Below, piece after piece: positions 47,985 to 58,947 of a stretch of DNA of 64,000 nucleotides. Made by a program: the position numbers and the translations under genes. The notes under the pieces were generated by a model, which was not told where the DNA came from, made no database searches, and saw only the letters and a program-made list of their open reading frames with translations. The number at the start of each line of letters is the position of its first letter. Within the stretch, counting starts at the first letter, position 1. The DNA is taken from positions 95,895,708-95,959,707 of the forward strand of contig CM026390.1 of NCBI GenBank assembly GCA_014843695.1. The letters run 5' to 3'. Source of the stretch: Archivesica marissinica (Eukaryota > Mollusca > Bivalvia > Venerida > Vesicomyidae).

Positions 47985-49350
47985 GCCTCCGTGATGAATA
48001 GGAAATGAGAGGTCTACCCCAGTCCAACCCTGATTTATTGGAATGCGAGTTCTGCCCCAGTCCAACCCTGATGAATAGGAAATGAGAGGTATGTCCCAGT
48101 CCAACCCTGGTGAATAGGAAATGAGAGTTCTGTCCCAGTCCAACCCTGGTGAATAGGAAATGAGAGTTATGTCCCAGTCCAACCCTGATGAATAGGAAAT
48201 GAGAGGTCTGCCCCAGTCCAACCCTGATGAATAGGAAATGAGAGGTATGTCCCAGTCCAACCCTGGTGAATAGGAAATGAGAGTTCTGTCCCAGTCCAAC
48301 CCTGGTGAATAGGAAATGAGAGTTATGTCCCAGTCCAACCCTGATGAATAGGAAATGAGAGGTCTGCCCCAGTCCAACCCTGATGAATAGGAAATGAGAG
48401 GTATGTCCCAGTCCAACCCTGGTGAATAGGAAATGAGAGTTCTGTCCCAGTCCAACCCTGGTGAATAGGAAATGAGAGTTATGTCCCAGTCCAACCCTGA
48501 TGAATAGGAAATGAGAGGTCTGCCCCAGTCCAACCCTGATGAATAGGAAATGAGAGGTCTGCCCCCGTCCAACCCTGATGAATAGGAAATGAGAGTTCTG
48601 TCCCAGTCCAACACTGATGAATAGGAAATGAGAGGTCTGCCTCAGTCCAACCCTGGTGAACAGGAAATGAGAGTTCTGTCCCAGTCCAACACTGATGAAT
48701 AAGAAATGAGAGGTCTGCCCCAGTCCAACACTGATGAATAGGAAATGAGAGTTCTGCCCCAGTCCAACACTGATGAATAGGAAATGAGAGGTCTGCCCCA
48801 GTCCAACCCTGGTGAATAGGAAATGAGAGGTCTGCCCCAGTCCAACCCTGATGAATAGTAAATGAGAGTTCTGCCCCAGTCCAACCCTGATGAATAGGAA
48901 ATGAGAGGTCTGCCCCAGTCCAACCCTGATGAATAGTAAATGAGAGTTCTGTCCCAGTCCACCCTGATGAATAGGAAATGAGAGGTCTGCCCCAGTCCAA
49001 CCCTGATGAATAGTAAATGAGAGTTCTGCCCCAGTCCAACCCTGATGAATAGGAAATGAGAGGTCTGCCCCAGTCCAACCCTGATGAATAGTAAATGAGA
49101 GTTCTGTCCCAGTCCAACCCTGATGAATAGGAAATGAGAGGTATGCCCCCGTCCAACCCTGATGAATAGGAAATGAGAGGTCTGCCCCAGTCCAACACTG
49201 ATGAATAGGAAATGAGAGGTCTGTCCCAGTCCAACCCTGATGAATAGGAAATGAGAGGTCTGCCCCAGTCCAACCCTGATGAATAGAAAATGAGAGTTCT
49301 ACCCCAGTCCAACCCTGGTGAATAGGAAATGAGAGGTCTGCCCCAGGCCA
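47985..49350. repeat. Minisatellite, 39 bp unit
   Basis: About 35 units containing CCAGTCCAACCCTGATGAAT and AGGAAATGAGAGGTCTGCC. A four-unit higher-order repeat of 156 bp is marked by GTATGTCCC at 48089, 48245 and 48401. The unit is 13 codons long, so the minus strand carries a 483-codon ORF repeating WTGADLSFPIHQG, and other frames are open as well. I do not consider it a gene: it has no non-repeat domain and several frames are equally open. Confidence 0.94.
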
Positions 49351-49914
49351 ACCCTCACTATATACTATATAGTAAAACTCTCGGGTACTCACTTCTCAGC
49401 GAGGATTGGTTTCGGGGCCGATCAACCGTAACGAGGTTAAACTCCTGTTCGGGATTTTCCATTGGAGAAGGCGTTTAACCTCGGTTTAATAGGGTATTCC
49501 CCGTTGATACATAATGCGATGTTTATAAATATGATTGCGTTGCACATAATATTATGAAAGTCAATCGATCGAAGTCATTGTGCGTTATTGGAATGCGTTC
49601 ATTTTTGTGTTTTACGTTTAGGATATAAGCCGAAAACGATCGAATATGTAAACGGATCCAATATGTAAACATATTGGACTGTGTGCGACTCGTAGCGCCG
49701 AAGACAGTACCAATAGTTTACATATTGGATCCGTTTGAGGTTTATATCTATCTTACTTAAAAGACACAGTTATATAACAAGATCCTACTAATTAAAATTG
49801 TTAATTTCGTACATGTACGCTTAGGATTTAATATTATACTCTGGTCTGTTGACACCAGTCCAATGTTAATTATAATGGACTGCACGTACACAGATATGAC
49901 GTCACAGTGTTTTA
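49351..49914. mobile_element. Spacer with a foldback element (49651-49735)
   Basis: Arms AACGGATCCAATATGTAAAC (49651-49670) and GTTTACATATTGGATCCGTT (49716-49735) are perfect 20-bp inverted repeats, extended by TATTGG/CCAATA with one bulged base around a GC-richer loop. A second, smaller pair (CGAGGTTAAAC and GTTTAACCTCG) lies near 49432-49486. The rest is unassigned. Confidence 0.6.
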
Positions 49915-50178
49915 AGGTTATTTATCGTCGCTACCGGCTGTCCATATGAGCGACGCCTCATGAAGAGATTAGTCATTTTAGATTTTTGGAGGATAGTGCA
50001 ATGATACAGACAGAGACCCATTCCAGAGTCTCCTCTGGTTCTTTTACGTGCACAGTGTAAATCACCGACATGAGACCTCGGTTTAACGTCCCATCTAAAA
50101 GAATGTTAATTTTATTATGGTCAGACGGGGGATCGAACCTGCGATCCCTGGATTACCAGTCCAACGTGTTAACCACTA
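49915..50178 (-). mobile_element. SINE-C
   Basis: The reverse complement carries AGGTTCGATCCCCCGTCTGA, the CCTCCAAAAATCTAAAATGA segment and the end GTAGCGACGATAAATAA, matching the copy at 55577. The tRNA-like head is truncated. Confidence 0.8.
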
Positions 50179-51055
50179 TTGGAAGGGGCACTTGTGAGAC
50201 ATTTATTTTAACATGTTTTAAATCCATCATTTTCGCTAATTAAATACGGCAGAAAAGCGGTCAAAATATGTTTCAATAAATGTCGGAAGTTAAAATGAAA
50301 ATAAATCTAAAAATAGCAATTACTCATTCATTAGCTTGCATAAAAATATCTAGGTATTTGGTAAATTTCCACAGTGAAGGCCAATTCATGCGTATGGTCT
50401 AAAATCAGAATTGGATTGAAATTAGAACATTTATCACGTGACATTATGATGCATTAAATGGGTTCCCGGGGGGGGGGGTGCAGGTGTTAGCGAAACAAAT
50501 GTGTTTGAAGTTTGTTGTATGACCACGGCTATAGATCAAAGTGCATGTAAGTCATAATGTTATGCAAGCATGGTGTTTTTTGCTACACAGTATACATGGC
50601 CGTAGGGTAATACAATTTGGGTTCAAAGGTTTTAATGCTAATTACCGACTAATGTCGGCATGACAAACAGTTTGACAGGAAGCATCCAGTTCGAAATACA
50701 CAGGGCGGTGTCTTAGGAACTTGTTGATATCAAAGGATGTGTGTTGTAGCCTCATGGAATGGCTAATGTTGCCAGCTAAACAGAGGGTAATAAACCCATG
50801 TGGGTGGAGTCTTTAATCAGAAAGTCCAATTGATTTAGGAAATTGATTTAATCAACTTAGGTTGCCACGCCCTTTTTCCATGCACTATTAACTATTAAAT
50901 AAACAAATTAGTCGAATATAATAATTATTCTCCAAAACCTGCATGTCCAATATTTACACCTCCGTGTCTAAGTAAATACTAAAAAGTTTCTTTTAAAAAT
51001 TATATCGTTGAAAACATCATTTATTTTTCTAAATTTCTCTCAGAAGCATAGCAGA
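50179..51055. other. Unassigned spacer
   Basis: No ORF or RNA gene. A run of 11 G follows CCC at 50467-50479. Single-copy as far as I can see. Confidence 0.4.
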
Positions 51056-51330
51056 CAGTTATGTGAAATCCTACTTTCACTTTTGTGAGTATGTAGACCG
51101 AAACATAACTATATGTTTATTGAAAGTTAGTGTTCGAATTATTTCGGAAGCATTTGTAGTAGCATTGTTATTTATTCGTAAAAGTACTGTGTTGGCCTTT
51201 GTAATGTTTCTTTAAAGCGTATACATAACATTGCTACTACTAATGCTTCACAAATAACTGTCTATACATAAACAGTGTGTTGGTGGTATACAACTCTCAA
51301 AAGTGACAGTAGGATTTCATATAACTGTTT
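51056..51330. mobile_element. Long foldback element, about 275 bp
   Basis: Outer arms CAGTTATGTGAAATCCTACT at 51055 and AGTAGGATTTCATATAACTG ending near 51328 are inverted repeats. Inner arms GAAGCATTTGTAGTAGCATT and ATTGCTACTACTAATGCTTC are also inverted, so the element can fold along most of its length. No ORF. Confidence 0.65.
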
Positions 51331-51662
51331 TGACGTTGTATTTATTATTGGAGTATATACCAAGCGCGTGCTACTGTCGCTTAGAGATATTTTAAATCAT
51401 ATTAGACTAAAAAATAAATATGCACAGACACAACGCGTGAGATATAACGGTAAATCGCATTATTCAGGATGCTAGCACTGCATTACGCATGTATCTTGAC
51501 CCTATTTACATTAGTTTATTATGTCAGTAAACGTCGTATACGACGTTTGCTTATTCGTTGAATTATTCAGCTTTTGAAGCAAATATGGAAAACAATTACA
51601 CCATATAATAGGAGAATACCTTCTGTAGAAATTCGGGTTTTCACCGATGTAATGTGACGGTG

Positions 51663-52178
51663 ATGGACAGATTAATAGCTGAACTAAGTTCCCGATTTGA
51701 TGGTGCAAATCGCGATCTTCTTCGTGCAATCTCAGCCCTAGACCCACGTAATGCCAGATTTCTAGAACTAGGACAGCTTAGTAAGATGACAGTACAATAT
51801 CACATTGACGATGAGTATCTGGACATAGAATTGCGACAGGCAAAACGGTTAATAGACACCAAACGGGCATCGGGAATTGATATCGGGAGCATTGGCCAAT
51901 TGGCCACATTTATGTTCCCGTACCGAGACGCTTTTCCAGATCTACGTAAATGGTTGAACATTGCGCTTGTGTTGCCACCAACATCAGCATCATGTGAACG
52001 AAGCTTTTCCTCAATGAAACTGACCAAGAGCTACTTAAGGAATACTATGTCTGACAAAAAGCTATCTTCACTCGGAGTAATTGGTATTCATCCCCAAAGA
52101 GCAAAACAACTCAATATGAAAGAATTTGTTAATCTATTCTTTAGAAAGCATAACAATAGGAAGATCCAACTATTCTAA
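51663..52178 (+). pseudogene. hAT transposase fragment (C-terminal dimerisation region)
   Basis: Open frame ending at a natural stop. The part ALVLPPTSASCERSFSSMKL followed by LRNTMSDKKLSSLGVIGI is the hallmark of the hAT C-terminal dimerisation domain, as in the ZMYM1/TTF-type zinc-finger transposase-like proteins. About 172 residues remain from the first ATG; the DDE catalytic part and the N-terminal zinc finger are missing, so it is a 5-prime truncated relic. A hAT-like terminus lies about 380 bp downstream. No intact element is visible in the window. Confidence 0.8.
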
Positions 52179-52189
52179 ATCAGACTGAA

Positions 52190-52555
52190 TGGATACAATA
52201 TAGATGTGCAAGGAATTAAGTAGGACTTATATAAATATAGTGAGTAGGCATGTCTGTTTGTTGTTATTTTTATCTTATATAAATATGAAGTATTATATAA
52301 AAATGTAATACTGACATGAACATGTTTATTATATATAATACTGTATAATGTATATATAAGAGAAAACATACACGACTGACGGACTACAATATATCATTTG
52401 TGAGACTAAAGTAATTATGAATGTTTATGGTTTAAATATACTATATCCTCATAAACTGTACTTTTTACTGCCACGCGACTGTTTTCACTTAAAAATGTGT
52501 GCCCCCCACACTGAACCTTGTGCCCCCCATATGCCCCCCTGCAAAATATACCCTA
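52190..52555. other. hAT 3-prime flank
   Basis: AT-rich, then a C-rich stretch (GTGCCCCCCA twice, ATGCCCCCCT) leading to the terminal repeat. No gene. Confidence 0.5.
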
Positions 52556-52567
52556 GCTACGCCACTG
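52556..52567 (+). mobile_element. hAT-like right terminus
   Basis: GCTACGCCACTG, the reverse complement of a common hAT end (CAGTGGCGTAGC). No matching left end within several kb. Confidence 0.6.
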
Positions 52568-53016
52568 GTAATGTCGCTTTAAAAGCTGTGACCCTTAATT
52601 ACAAAGCGATGCTGTCTATTAGTATTTACTATAACAGCAGTAGTAAATGGCGACGTGTTTACTAGAGAGTATTTATTTACACAATGATCGACAAATATAA
52701 TGATTCAAGATTCTTTCGTTTCATTTCTATAATGATCACCGTTCCAGAATAAACAGTGCTTTCACATAAAATAATGAAAATAAAACTGAAACAAAAGGCA
52801 TATTGTAAGTAAGTAAGTAAGTAAGTTATTGTATTAAGTATTGTAATCAAATAACTATGCAACACGTGGGCGATTTCATATGACAATGTTAAAACTTTAT
52901 AAAAACAAAATTCCAATATATTCAAAAGGATAAAACATGTGATTCATTAAATAGGAATAAACCCTATTGTGACCGTTTTTAACATCAAAGGCATTATGTG
53001 ATACAGGACTAGCGGA
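52568..53016. other. 5-prime flank of the 323-codon gene
   Basis: Contains a (GTAA)n microsatellite at 52805-52826. No TATA box stands out in the last 100 bp. An in-frame TGA at 52999 limits the downstream ORF. Confidence 0.4.
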
Positions 53017-53988
53017 ATGAAATCAATTCGGAGACATACAGCAGACCTAAAACGAGAGAGATTGTCACACAAGCAGGAACACATTTCCGGGAGAGATTTA
53101 TCGGCGGTTATAAAAGCTCGCATCGGTACGGAAGCTATAAAAGCTCGCATCGGTACGGAAGCTTCAAATTTGTCAACCGCATTTTCAGAAATGGACAATT
53201 TTGTGAATATGGCGAAGATGCCCGGAGCCGGGTATGACCCGGGACTTGCACGCGGCGGCTGGAGAGTTACGGCCAGAACACCAGAAAAACCTTACCAACC
53301 TATACTCAAAGATATTTACCCTAGAAATCAATATACCATGATGCCTACGAACAACGGTCCGAAGTATTACAGCGGGCAATTTATGAAGTTCGATTATAAA
53401 GACGTTCCTCAACAGCCTAATGGAGAACATAACGACGGTCGGCCTGTCGTATTCAAGAAACAAGATATTGAAACTGTTCAGACAAAGAAGAAGTTTGGAG
53501 ATAACCCAAAAGGACAAAGTGCTATACCTCTACATCTATGTAACGACACAAATTCCCTCCTGTATCAACGCAGTTTGCAGCCTACAACTCGGGATAGAGT
53601 TCGTTTGCGTTCGAATACCTCATCGACAAGGCTAAGCTATCCATATGCAATTCACAAACATGTCAACAATGAAGAAAGCGCCCTACATCCTCCGAATTAT
53701 AGCGATCCCATACAAACTTGGATCAATACGAAATACCATACTGGTCGAAATCGGGAACACCTTAGTACGGCCGGCAGCTCGAGTACCTCGTTTGAACAAG
53801 CCGACATACTAGTGAATATTGAAAGTACGAATCTCAGGTCGGGCCTTGTTAGGACCGCGCCAGAATGGTACTCGGAATTCTTTCCTAGACAGAAAGTTGC
53901 GGATACCATGAAGTTTATGGGATCAGCCAAACAATCTATTCCGTCAAATAAAAGCGAATATGACGTGAACTTTCATGGGAAGAGGTGA
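53017..53988 (+). CDS. Intron-free ORF, unknown function
   Basis: 323 codons, unbroken, ATG following an in-frame stop at 52999, and an AATAAA 21 bp after the stop codon. The composition is protein-like: basic N-terminus, many Pro, Tyr, Trp and Asn, no signal peptide, no membrane segment, no coiled coil that I can see. A 9-residue segment (IKARIGTEA) is repeated in tandem at about residues 32-49 through a 27-bp DNA duplication. Short aromatic and proline motifs (GGWRVTARTPEKPYQP, WYSEFFPRQ) look like small structural proteins such as sperm or ciliary microtubule inner proteins, but that is a guess, not an identification. If the N-terminus is wrong, M59 is an alternative start. A single-exon gene or an old retrocopy are both possible. 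Confidence 0.6.
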   Translation: MKSIRRHTADLKRERLSHKQEHISGRDLSAVIKARIGTEAIKARIGTEASNLSTAFSEMDNFVNMAKMPGAGYDPGLARGGWRVTARTPEKPYQPILKDIYPRNQYTMMPTNNGPKYYSGQFMKFDYKDVPQQPNGEHNDGRPVVFKKQDIETVQTKKKFGDNPKGQSAIPLHLCNDTNSLLYQRSLQPTTRDRVRLRSNTSSTRLSYPYAIHKHVNNEESALHPPNYSDPIQTWINTKYHTGRNREHLSTAGSSSTSFEQADILVNIESTNLRSGLVRTAPEWYSEFFPRQKVADTMKFMGSAKQSIPSNKSEYDVNFHGKR

Positions 53989-54008
53989 ATGGTTTTTGAA
54001 CATTGAAC

Positions 54009-54014
54009 AATAAA
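54009..54014 (+). terminator. Poly(A) signal candidate
   Basis: AATAAA 21 bp after the stop codon of the 323-codon ORF, in the sequence GAACAATAAAACC. Confidence 0.55.
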
Positions 54015-54117
54015 ACCATTAATCTTGACGAGAAGATAAACACACTTATATTTATTTGGTTGGGCCGAGGATCGAATTGACTAGGGTACGTGTTGACCGC
54101 GTACATGTCTTATTGTA

Positions 54118-54200
54118 ATAATAATAATAAAGATTTTACTTAACGAGAGAACGCGTTAGAACAATTATGACAATCTACTACGAGGCCCTGGACAAATTCA
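54118..54200 (-). mobile_element. SINE-E 3-prime end
   Basis: (AAT)n, then AAGATTTTACTTAACGAGAG, then CTACGAGGCCCTGGACAAAT, as in the other SINE-E copies. Confidence 0.55.
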
Positions 54201-54835
54201 ATTCAATTAGCACATTGAAACATATCTAACAATGTTATCATGCATATGTCAGAGTTGCAGGGGGCGTATCTATGCAATCGGCTGTTCATGTGGCAGACGA
54301 CAATGGACGAATTATAATTAATAAACCCGGTAGTGTTAAAACAAAATTAAGCCTATTTACATGTATTTATGATTACTAAATAATCAATAAATAACTGTTA
54401 GCGGTAATTGGTAATGTTAATAAAATATATAGTTTATTAAACTGGTCGCAAAAGTTTCCAAAATAATATCGTGAACATTTACATGAATTTAGGTCAGCGT
54501 CTTTCAAACGTTTCCACGGCAAACGTCAATGGTCCTCAAAAGATCATGTATGCATGTTGCTGAAATGTTGATTGATTGTAAAATTGAAACGTGTATCTAC
54601 GTTTATTATCGTCGCTATTGGTTCCCAATAATTATGAGCCATGGTTGGTTTAAACATATTTATTCCACTATATACATTCGCAAAACAATACATGTACATG
54701 CACACAAAATCAAAGAATAGGAAAGGATCAAAACGGAAGCAGGGCTTATATAGTTTCTCTCCTTGCAGTTCAAAATACACAGTACTATATTGGACGGTGT
54801 GGAACTAATACATGTATACCAAATGTGCATATTGC
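54201..54835. other. Unassigned spacer
   Basis: AT-rich. ORFs of 63 and 78 codons on opposite strands overlap and have no recognisable domain. Confidence 0.4.
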
Positions 54836-55045
54836 TTATAGCGATGGTTCCACATGAGCTTAGTCATTTTAGAATTTGGAGGACAGTGCAATGATACATG
54901 TATACTCTGTTGATCCATCACAGAGTCTCCTCTGGTTCTTGTACGTGCACGCTGTAAAGCACTGACACGAGATATCGGTTTAAAGTCCCATATGAAATAC
55001 TGTTATTATTATTAGGGTGTGATGGGGGATCGAACCTGAATCCAT
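54836..55045 (-). mobile_element. SINE-C, diverged and truncated
   Basis: The reverse complement matches SINE-C from GGTTCGATCCCCCATCACAC to the CCTCCAAATTCTAAAATGAC segment. The tRNA head is lost. Confidence 0.7.
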
Positions 55046-55080
55046 GCATACTTGCAATACGCATTGAACGGATCACCTAT

Positions 55081-55218
55081 TTAACAGATAGAACATGGTG
55101 TTGAGGGCGCTATTCAAATATATGGACTGGTCAGTCGCTTCGGTCCATATCTTACTTCAGGTCTGACTGACCAGTTCATATATTTGCATGGCGCCCGAAA
55201 CAACATGTTCTATCTGTT
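55081..55218. mobile_element. Foldback MITE, about 138 bp
   Basis: Left arm starts TTAACAGATAGAACATG and reaches GGACTGGTCAGTC; right arm starts GACTGACCAGTTC and ends CATGTTCTATCTGTTA. Arms of about 55 bp pair over almost their whole length around a short loop. Confidence 0.75.
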
Positions 55219-55407
55219 ATATTATACCGAATATTAGACAAGCACATTTTATTTAAATTTCTCTCACTCACATTCTGTCTGTCTTTCCGTAAACTGATAA
55301 TTTATAATTATACATGAATATAAGTATTAGTTCTTGCAGCTTATATCTTATTTCCTATGAAAGGTTTACTGGTTACTGTTTATATGTTTCATTATGCTAT
55401 TTCATGT

Positions 55408-55512
55408 TTTAATTTGTTGAGGGCCTGGTAGTTGACTTAATTGTTCAAATGAGTTCTCCCGTTAAATAAATTATTTATTATTATTTTTTTATTTTTAATT
55501 ATTATTATTATT
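55408..55512 (+). mobile_element. SINE-E 3-prime end
   Basis: ATGTTTTAATTTGTTGAGGG, GTTGACTTAATTGTTCAAAT, GAGTTCTCCCGTTAAATAAA, then a (TTA)n-rich tail. It serves as the reference for the partial copies elsewhere in the window. Confidence 0.6.
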
Positions 55513-55576
55513 AATCTACACTGAGACTAGACATATGCCATGTATATGTGCATACATAATTGTACGAAGACATTAC

Positions 55577-55866
55577 AGACGGATCTGTAGTCCAGTGGTA
55601 ACATGCTGGACTGGTAATCCAGGGATCGCAGGTTCGATCCCCCGTCTGACCCTAATAAAATTAACAGTCTTTCAGATGGGCTGTTAAACCGAGGTCTCGT
55701 GTCAGTGCGTTACACCGTGCACGTAAAAGAACCAGAGGAGACTCTGGAATGGGTCTCTGTCTGTATCATGCACTGTCCTCCAAAATCTAAAATGACTAAT
55801 CTCTTCAGGAGGCGGCGCTCATATGGGCAACCGGTAGCGACGATAAATAAACGTAAAACACACACA
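55577..55866 (+). mobile_element. SINE-C, best copy, tRNA-Thr-like head
   Basis: CGGATCTGTAGTCCAGTGGT start, box A-like, anticodon arm CTGGA-CTGGTAA-TCCAG, box B GGTTCGATCC. The body has CAGTCTTTCAGATGGGCTGT, CACCGTGCACGTAAAAGAAC and GGAGACTCTGGAATGGGTCT. It ends GGTAGCGACGATAAATAAAC with an (AC)n tail. The tRNA-like part has a T arm followed at once by the SINE body, so it is not a tRNA gene. The 89-codon ORF at 55699 is a by-product. Confidence 0.85.
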
Positions 55867-55966
55867 CACGAAGACATAATATTGAACACAGTACGTCAAC
55901 ATGTGCATTCATGCTTCAACGCTCAAAGGACATGCCCATTTCCGTGTATATCGATGAGTCAAGCTT

Positions 55967-57518
55967 GATCAGTTTGGTTTTCGTAAAGACAAAAGCACTG
56001 TAGATTGTATTTTTGTTTTAACCTCGATTATAGACAAAGTTATTTCTCAAGAAAAGAAGAAACTTTATTGTGCTTTCGTCGATTTTCGTAAAGCTTTCGA
56101 TGTAGTGTACAGAAACGGTATTTGGTATAAGCTATTACAGTATGGAGCTTCAACTAAATTAGTTAATATGTTGCAAAAAATATACGAGAGTGTAAAATCA
56201 TGTGTACGTATTAATGGAACTTACACTGACAATTGTGACTGTGTCAAAGGTGTAAAGCAAGGCGAACCATTATAACCGTTGCTATTTCTATTCTTTATCA
56301 ACGATATGTACCAGTCAATTTACGATAATACAATAGACACCGTTAGTATTGATGAACTTCGTATGTTGTTATTATTATTTGCTGATGGTACTGTTCTAAT
56401 GTCTTATTCTAAAGAAGGTTTACAACGTTTGTTAAATAATCTACATATGTATTGCAACAATTGGGGCATTAATGTAAATATTGATAAAACTGTTGTTATG
56501 GTGTTTAAAATGGGCAACAGACCTGAACATATTGTAGTGTCATATAATAATTACAAGTTAAATATTGTTACAAAATTCACATACCTAGGTGTAACATTAT
56601 CTGCTAATGGTAGTTTTTACCAAACACAAAAAGCGCTTTCACAGCAAGCAATGAGAGCTTTGTTTTCTCTTAATTCCTTGTTTGATGTTTTATCTTTTGA
56701 ATTGTCGGAAAAAGTTAAGTTATTTGGTTCCATGATCGCCTCAATTCTAAACTATTGATGTGAAGTATGGGGTTTCCATAAAGCTCCTGACATCGAACGT
56801 TTGCATTTAAAATTTCTTAAACATATATTACAAGTGCGACAGCAGACAACAAATGCAACAGTATATGGCGAGTTTGGACGTGTTCCATTATCTGTAATTC
56901 GTAAGGTTAGAATAGTTAGATATTGGTATAAAATATCTAAATGTCCAAATTGCCTTGTGTATAAATTGTATAATATGCGTAATTATATAAATTTATATAA
57001 ATAAATGGTTAAACGATGTTAAAACACTCTTAGACAACCTTTATGGAATAGTGCAGTTGTAACAAATACAGAGTGTAATAAAGTGTATACATGATCAATA
57101 TCTACAGCAGTGGTTCTCAGACCTTAGAAATCTACCTAAACTTGAAACCTATTGCATGTTTAAAACATATTTCCAACCAGAAAAGTATTTATCCTGTGTT
57201 AAAAATGTTAGTTATAGAATTAATTTGTCTAGATTTCGATGTTCTGCTCATAATTTACTCATAGAAGAAGGTCGTCATTGAAATATTGATAGAAACCAGA
57301 GAATGTGTACGAAATGCAATATGAATTGTATTGAAACTGAATATCACTTTTTATTAGTATGTCCATTCTATAGAGAAGTAAGAAACAACTGTTTACCACA
57401 TTATTATTGTCATTGGCCTAACTTGAATAAGTTTAAGTCATTGTTACAATGTTCACAAAGTAGTATTATTAAAAAATTATCAAAATATATTTACCAAGCA
57501 TCTGTTATTAGAGGGTAG
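55967..57518 (+). pseudogene. Non-LTR retrotransposon remnant: reverse transcriptase to C-terminal zinc motif
   Basis: Reads DQFGFRKDKSTVDCIF, then CAFVDFRKAFDVV (RT motif with the first catalytic Asp), GVKQGEPL, FFINDMY, LLFADGTVLMS (the FADD box with Gly instead of the second Asp), INVNIDKTVVMVF and FTYLGVTLS. Later come LSRFRCSAHNLLIEEGRH and a CTKCNMN...TEYHFLLVCPFY Cys/His motif. Stops at 56272, 56756, after 57000 and near 57280 break it. The endonuclease and ORF1 are missing. An AATAAA and a CTGAAACTGAAACTGA tail near 57690-57716 mark the 3-prime end. It is dead: both the stops and the FADG change would abolish activity. Confidence 0.88.
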
Positions 57519-57718
57519 TTGTCAATGAACACATTTACGTATGTATTCATTATATATTTTCAAACTACGATACCCATTAATTTTAATTATGTTTTCATGC
57601 TTTTCTCATGTATTATATTGTAATTGTATATTATGTACTGTCCGTCGTACATGTTGTATAGACGACGAACAATTGTGTTTAATGCCAATAAACTCTGAAA
57701 CTGAAACTGATCTATGAA

Positions 57719-57908
57719 TGTGTATTTCGTGCCGATTATTTTCACCCGGTATCTGTCATTTGAAACGTTCAAAGGTATTATTAAAATATATTTCATTGTT
57801 CTTTATAGACCATTAGTGGTTGTGAGTTCAGCATTACGGAGGATTTACCATCGGCCGGCTCACATGTAATTGCGATATAGAATTATCATAATTACATAGA
57901 GGATATTT
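57719..57908. other. Unassigned spacer
   Basis: No feature recognised. Confidence 0.4.
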
Positions 57909-58048
57909 GAGTTTATTAAGTGTAAGATAGGATTTTATTTCATCGAGTGATCATCAACATTTGTATTTGTACGAGTGACGTTACGTTATACATATTTCGG
58001 TGATCACGAGATGAAATAAAATCCTATCTTACACTAATAAACACAACT
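57909..58048. mobile_element. Foldback MITE, about 140 bp
   Basis: Left arm GAGTTTATTAAGTGTAAGAT to TTTATTTCATCGAGTGATCA; right arm TGATCACGAGATGAAATAAA to ATCTTACACTAATAAACACA and ACTC. Arms are about 45 bp, nearly perfect, around a loop of about 48 bp. Confidence 0.75.
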
Positions 58049-58435
58049 CATTCTTTTTCTTTTATGACTTTGGCTAATATAATAATTGTTATCAACTTTA
58101 ATTCATTTTAACTGCCCCTGTGGGAGTCTCATTTCACTGAATTCCACAACCACACAACCACGTATGTTAGTGTAAAAGTCCGTAGTAAGAAATAGTTCCG
58201 GTATAATTTTCAAGTTAGTTTCTGTTTGCTGTCAATATTAAAAACTACAGACAAAACAAATTCATTAGAATATATTATTTTATAATTAACTGTTCATGAT
58301 AGTCAGAAAATAGCTAAAATACAAAAGTGCATATAATAGCGCAGGAATACGAAACGAAATCAGTGGCAGGGAAAATGCCATCTTCCACTGTTTGTAAACT
58401 CTATCATTCATTAAAAATCATAAAAGAAATCAGAC
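58049..58435. other. Unassigned spacer
   Basis: No ORF or repeat that I can support. Confidence 0.4.
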
Positions 58436-58790
58436 TAATAATAATAAGAAAGACTTTATTTTACGAGAGAACTCATTTAACACTCATTTAACTCATTTAA
58501 CCTTTAGTCTGGTATGTACTTTTCTTAATATTTTTGATAAACATTTTACATTGTTTTATTTTTTGTTTGTTTTTTATTCCTACCAAAATTGGTGTCCTTA
58601 ATGTTGACTATTGTAATGTATGTTGTAAATATCTTACTATGCAAAATTAATGTTAAGCACTTTTAAACGTATACTTTCTGTATGAAGAGTGCTACACAAA
58701 TCTGGTATAATAATAATAATTTAACAACAGTTAATCTATCATGAGGCCCTCAACAGGTATACAAATAAAATACAATCAAAAGATAGGACT
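58436..58790 (-). mobile_element. SINE-E interrupted by another retroposon
   Basis: Left part (AAGACTTTATTTTACGAGAG, AACTCATTTAAC) and right part (AATCTATCATGAGGCCCTCA) are the two pieces of one SINE-E 3-prime end. Between them, about 58506-58715, is a + strand insertion that ends GTGCTACACAAATCTGGTAT then (AAT)n, a retroposon-like tail. Confidence 0.55.
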
Positions 58791-58801
58791 ATAAAACTGC
58801 A

Positions 58802-58865
58802 TATTGGAATCCGTGCTGCAATCTCATCAAAAATATTGGAATCCGTGCTGCAATCTCATCAAAAA
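58802..58865. repeat. 32-bp tandem duplication
   Basis: Two copies of TATTGGAATCCGTGCTGCAA plus TCTCATCAAAAA, identical. Confidence 0.92.
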
Positions 58866-58947
58866 TCATATTTGTATCTCACACCACAATCGATGCTGTG
58901 AATGTATAATCTATATCTAGTTGAGAATGGAAATCTGATAAATAGTA

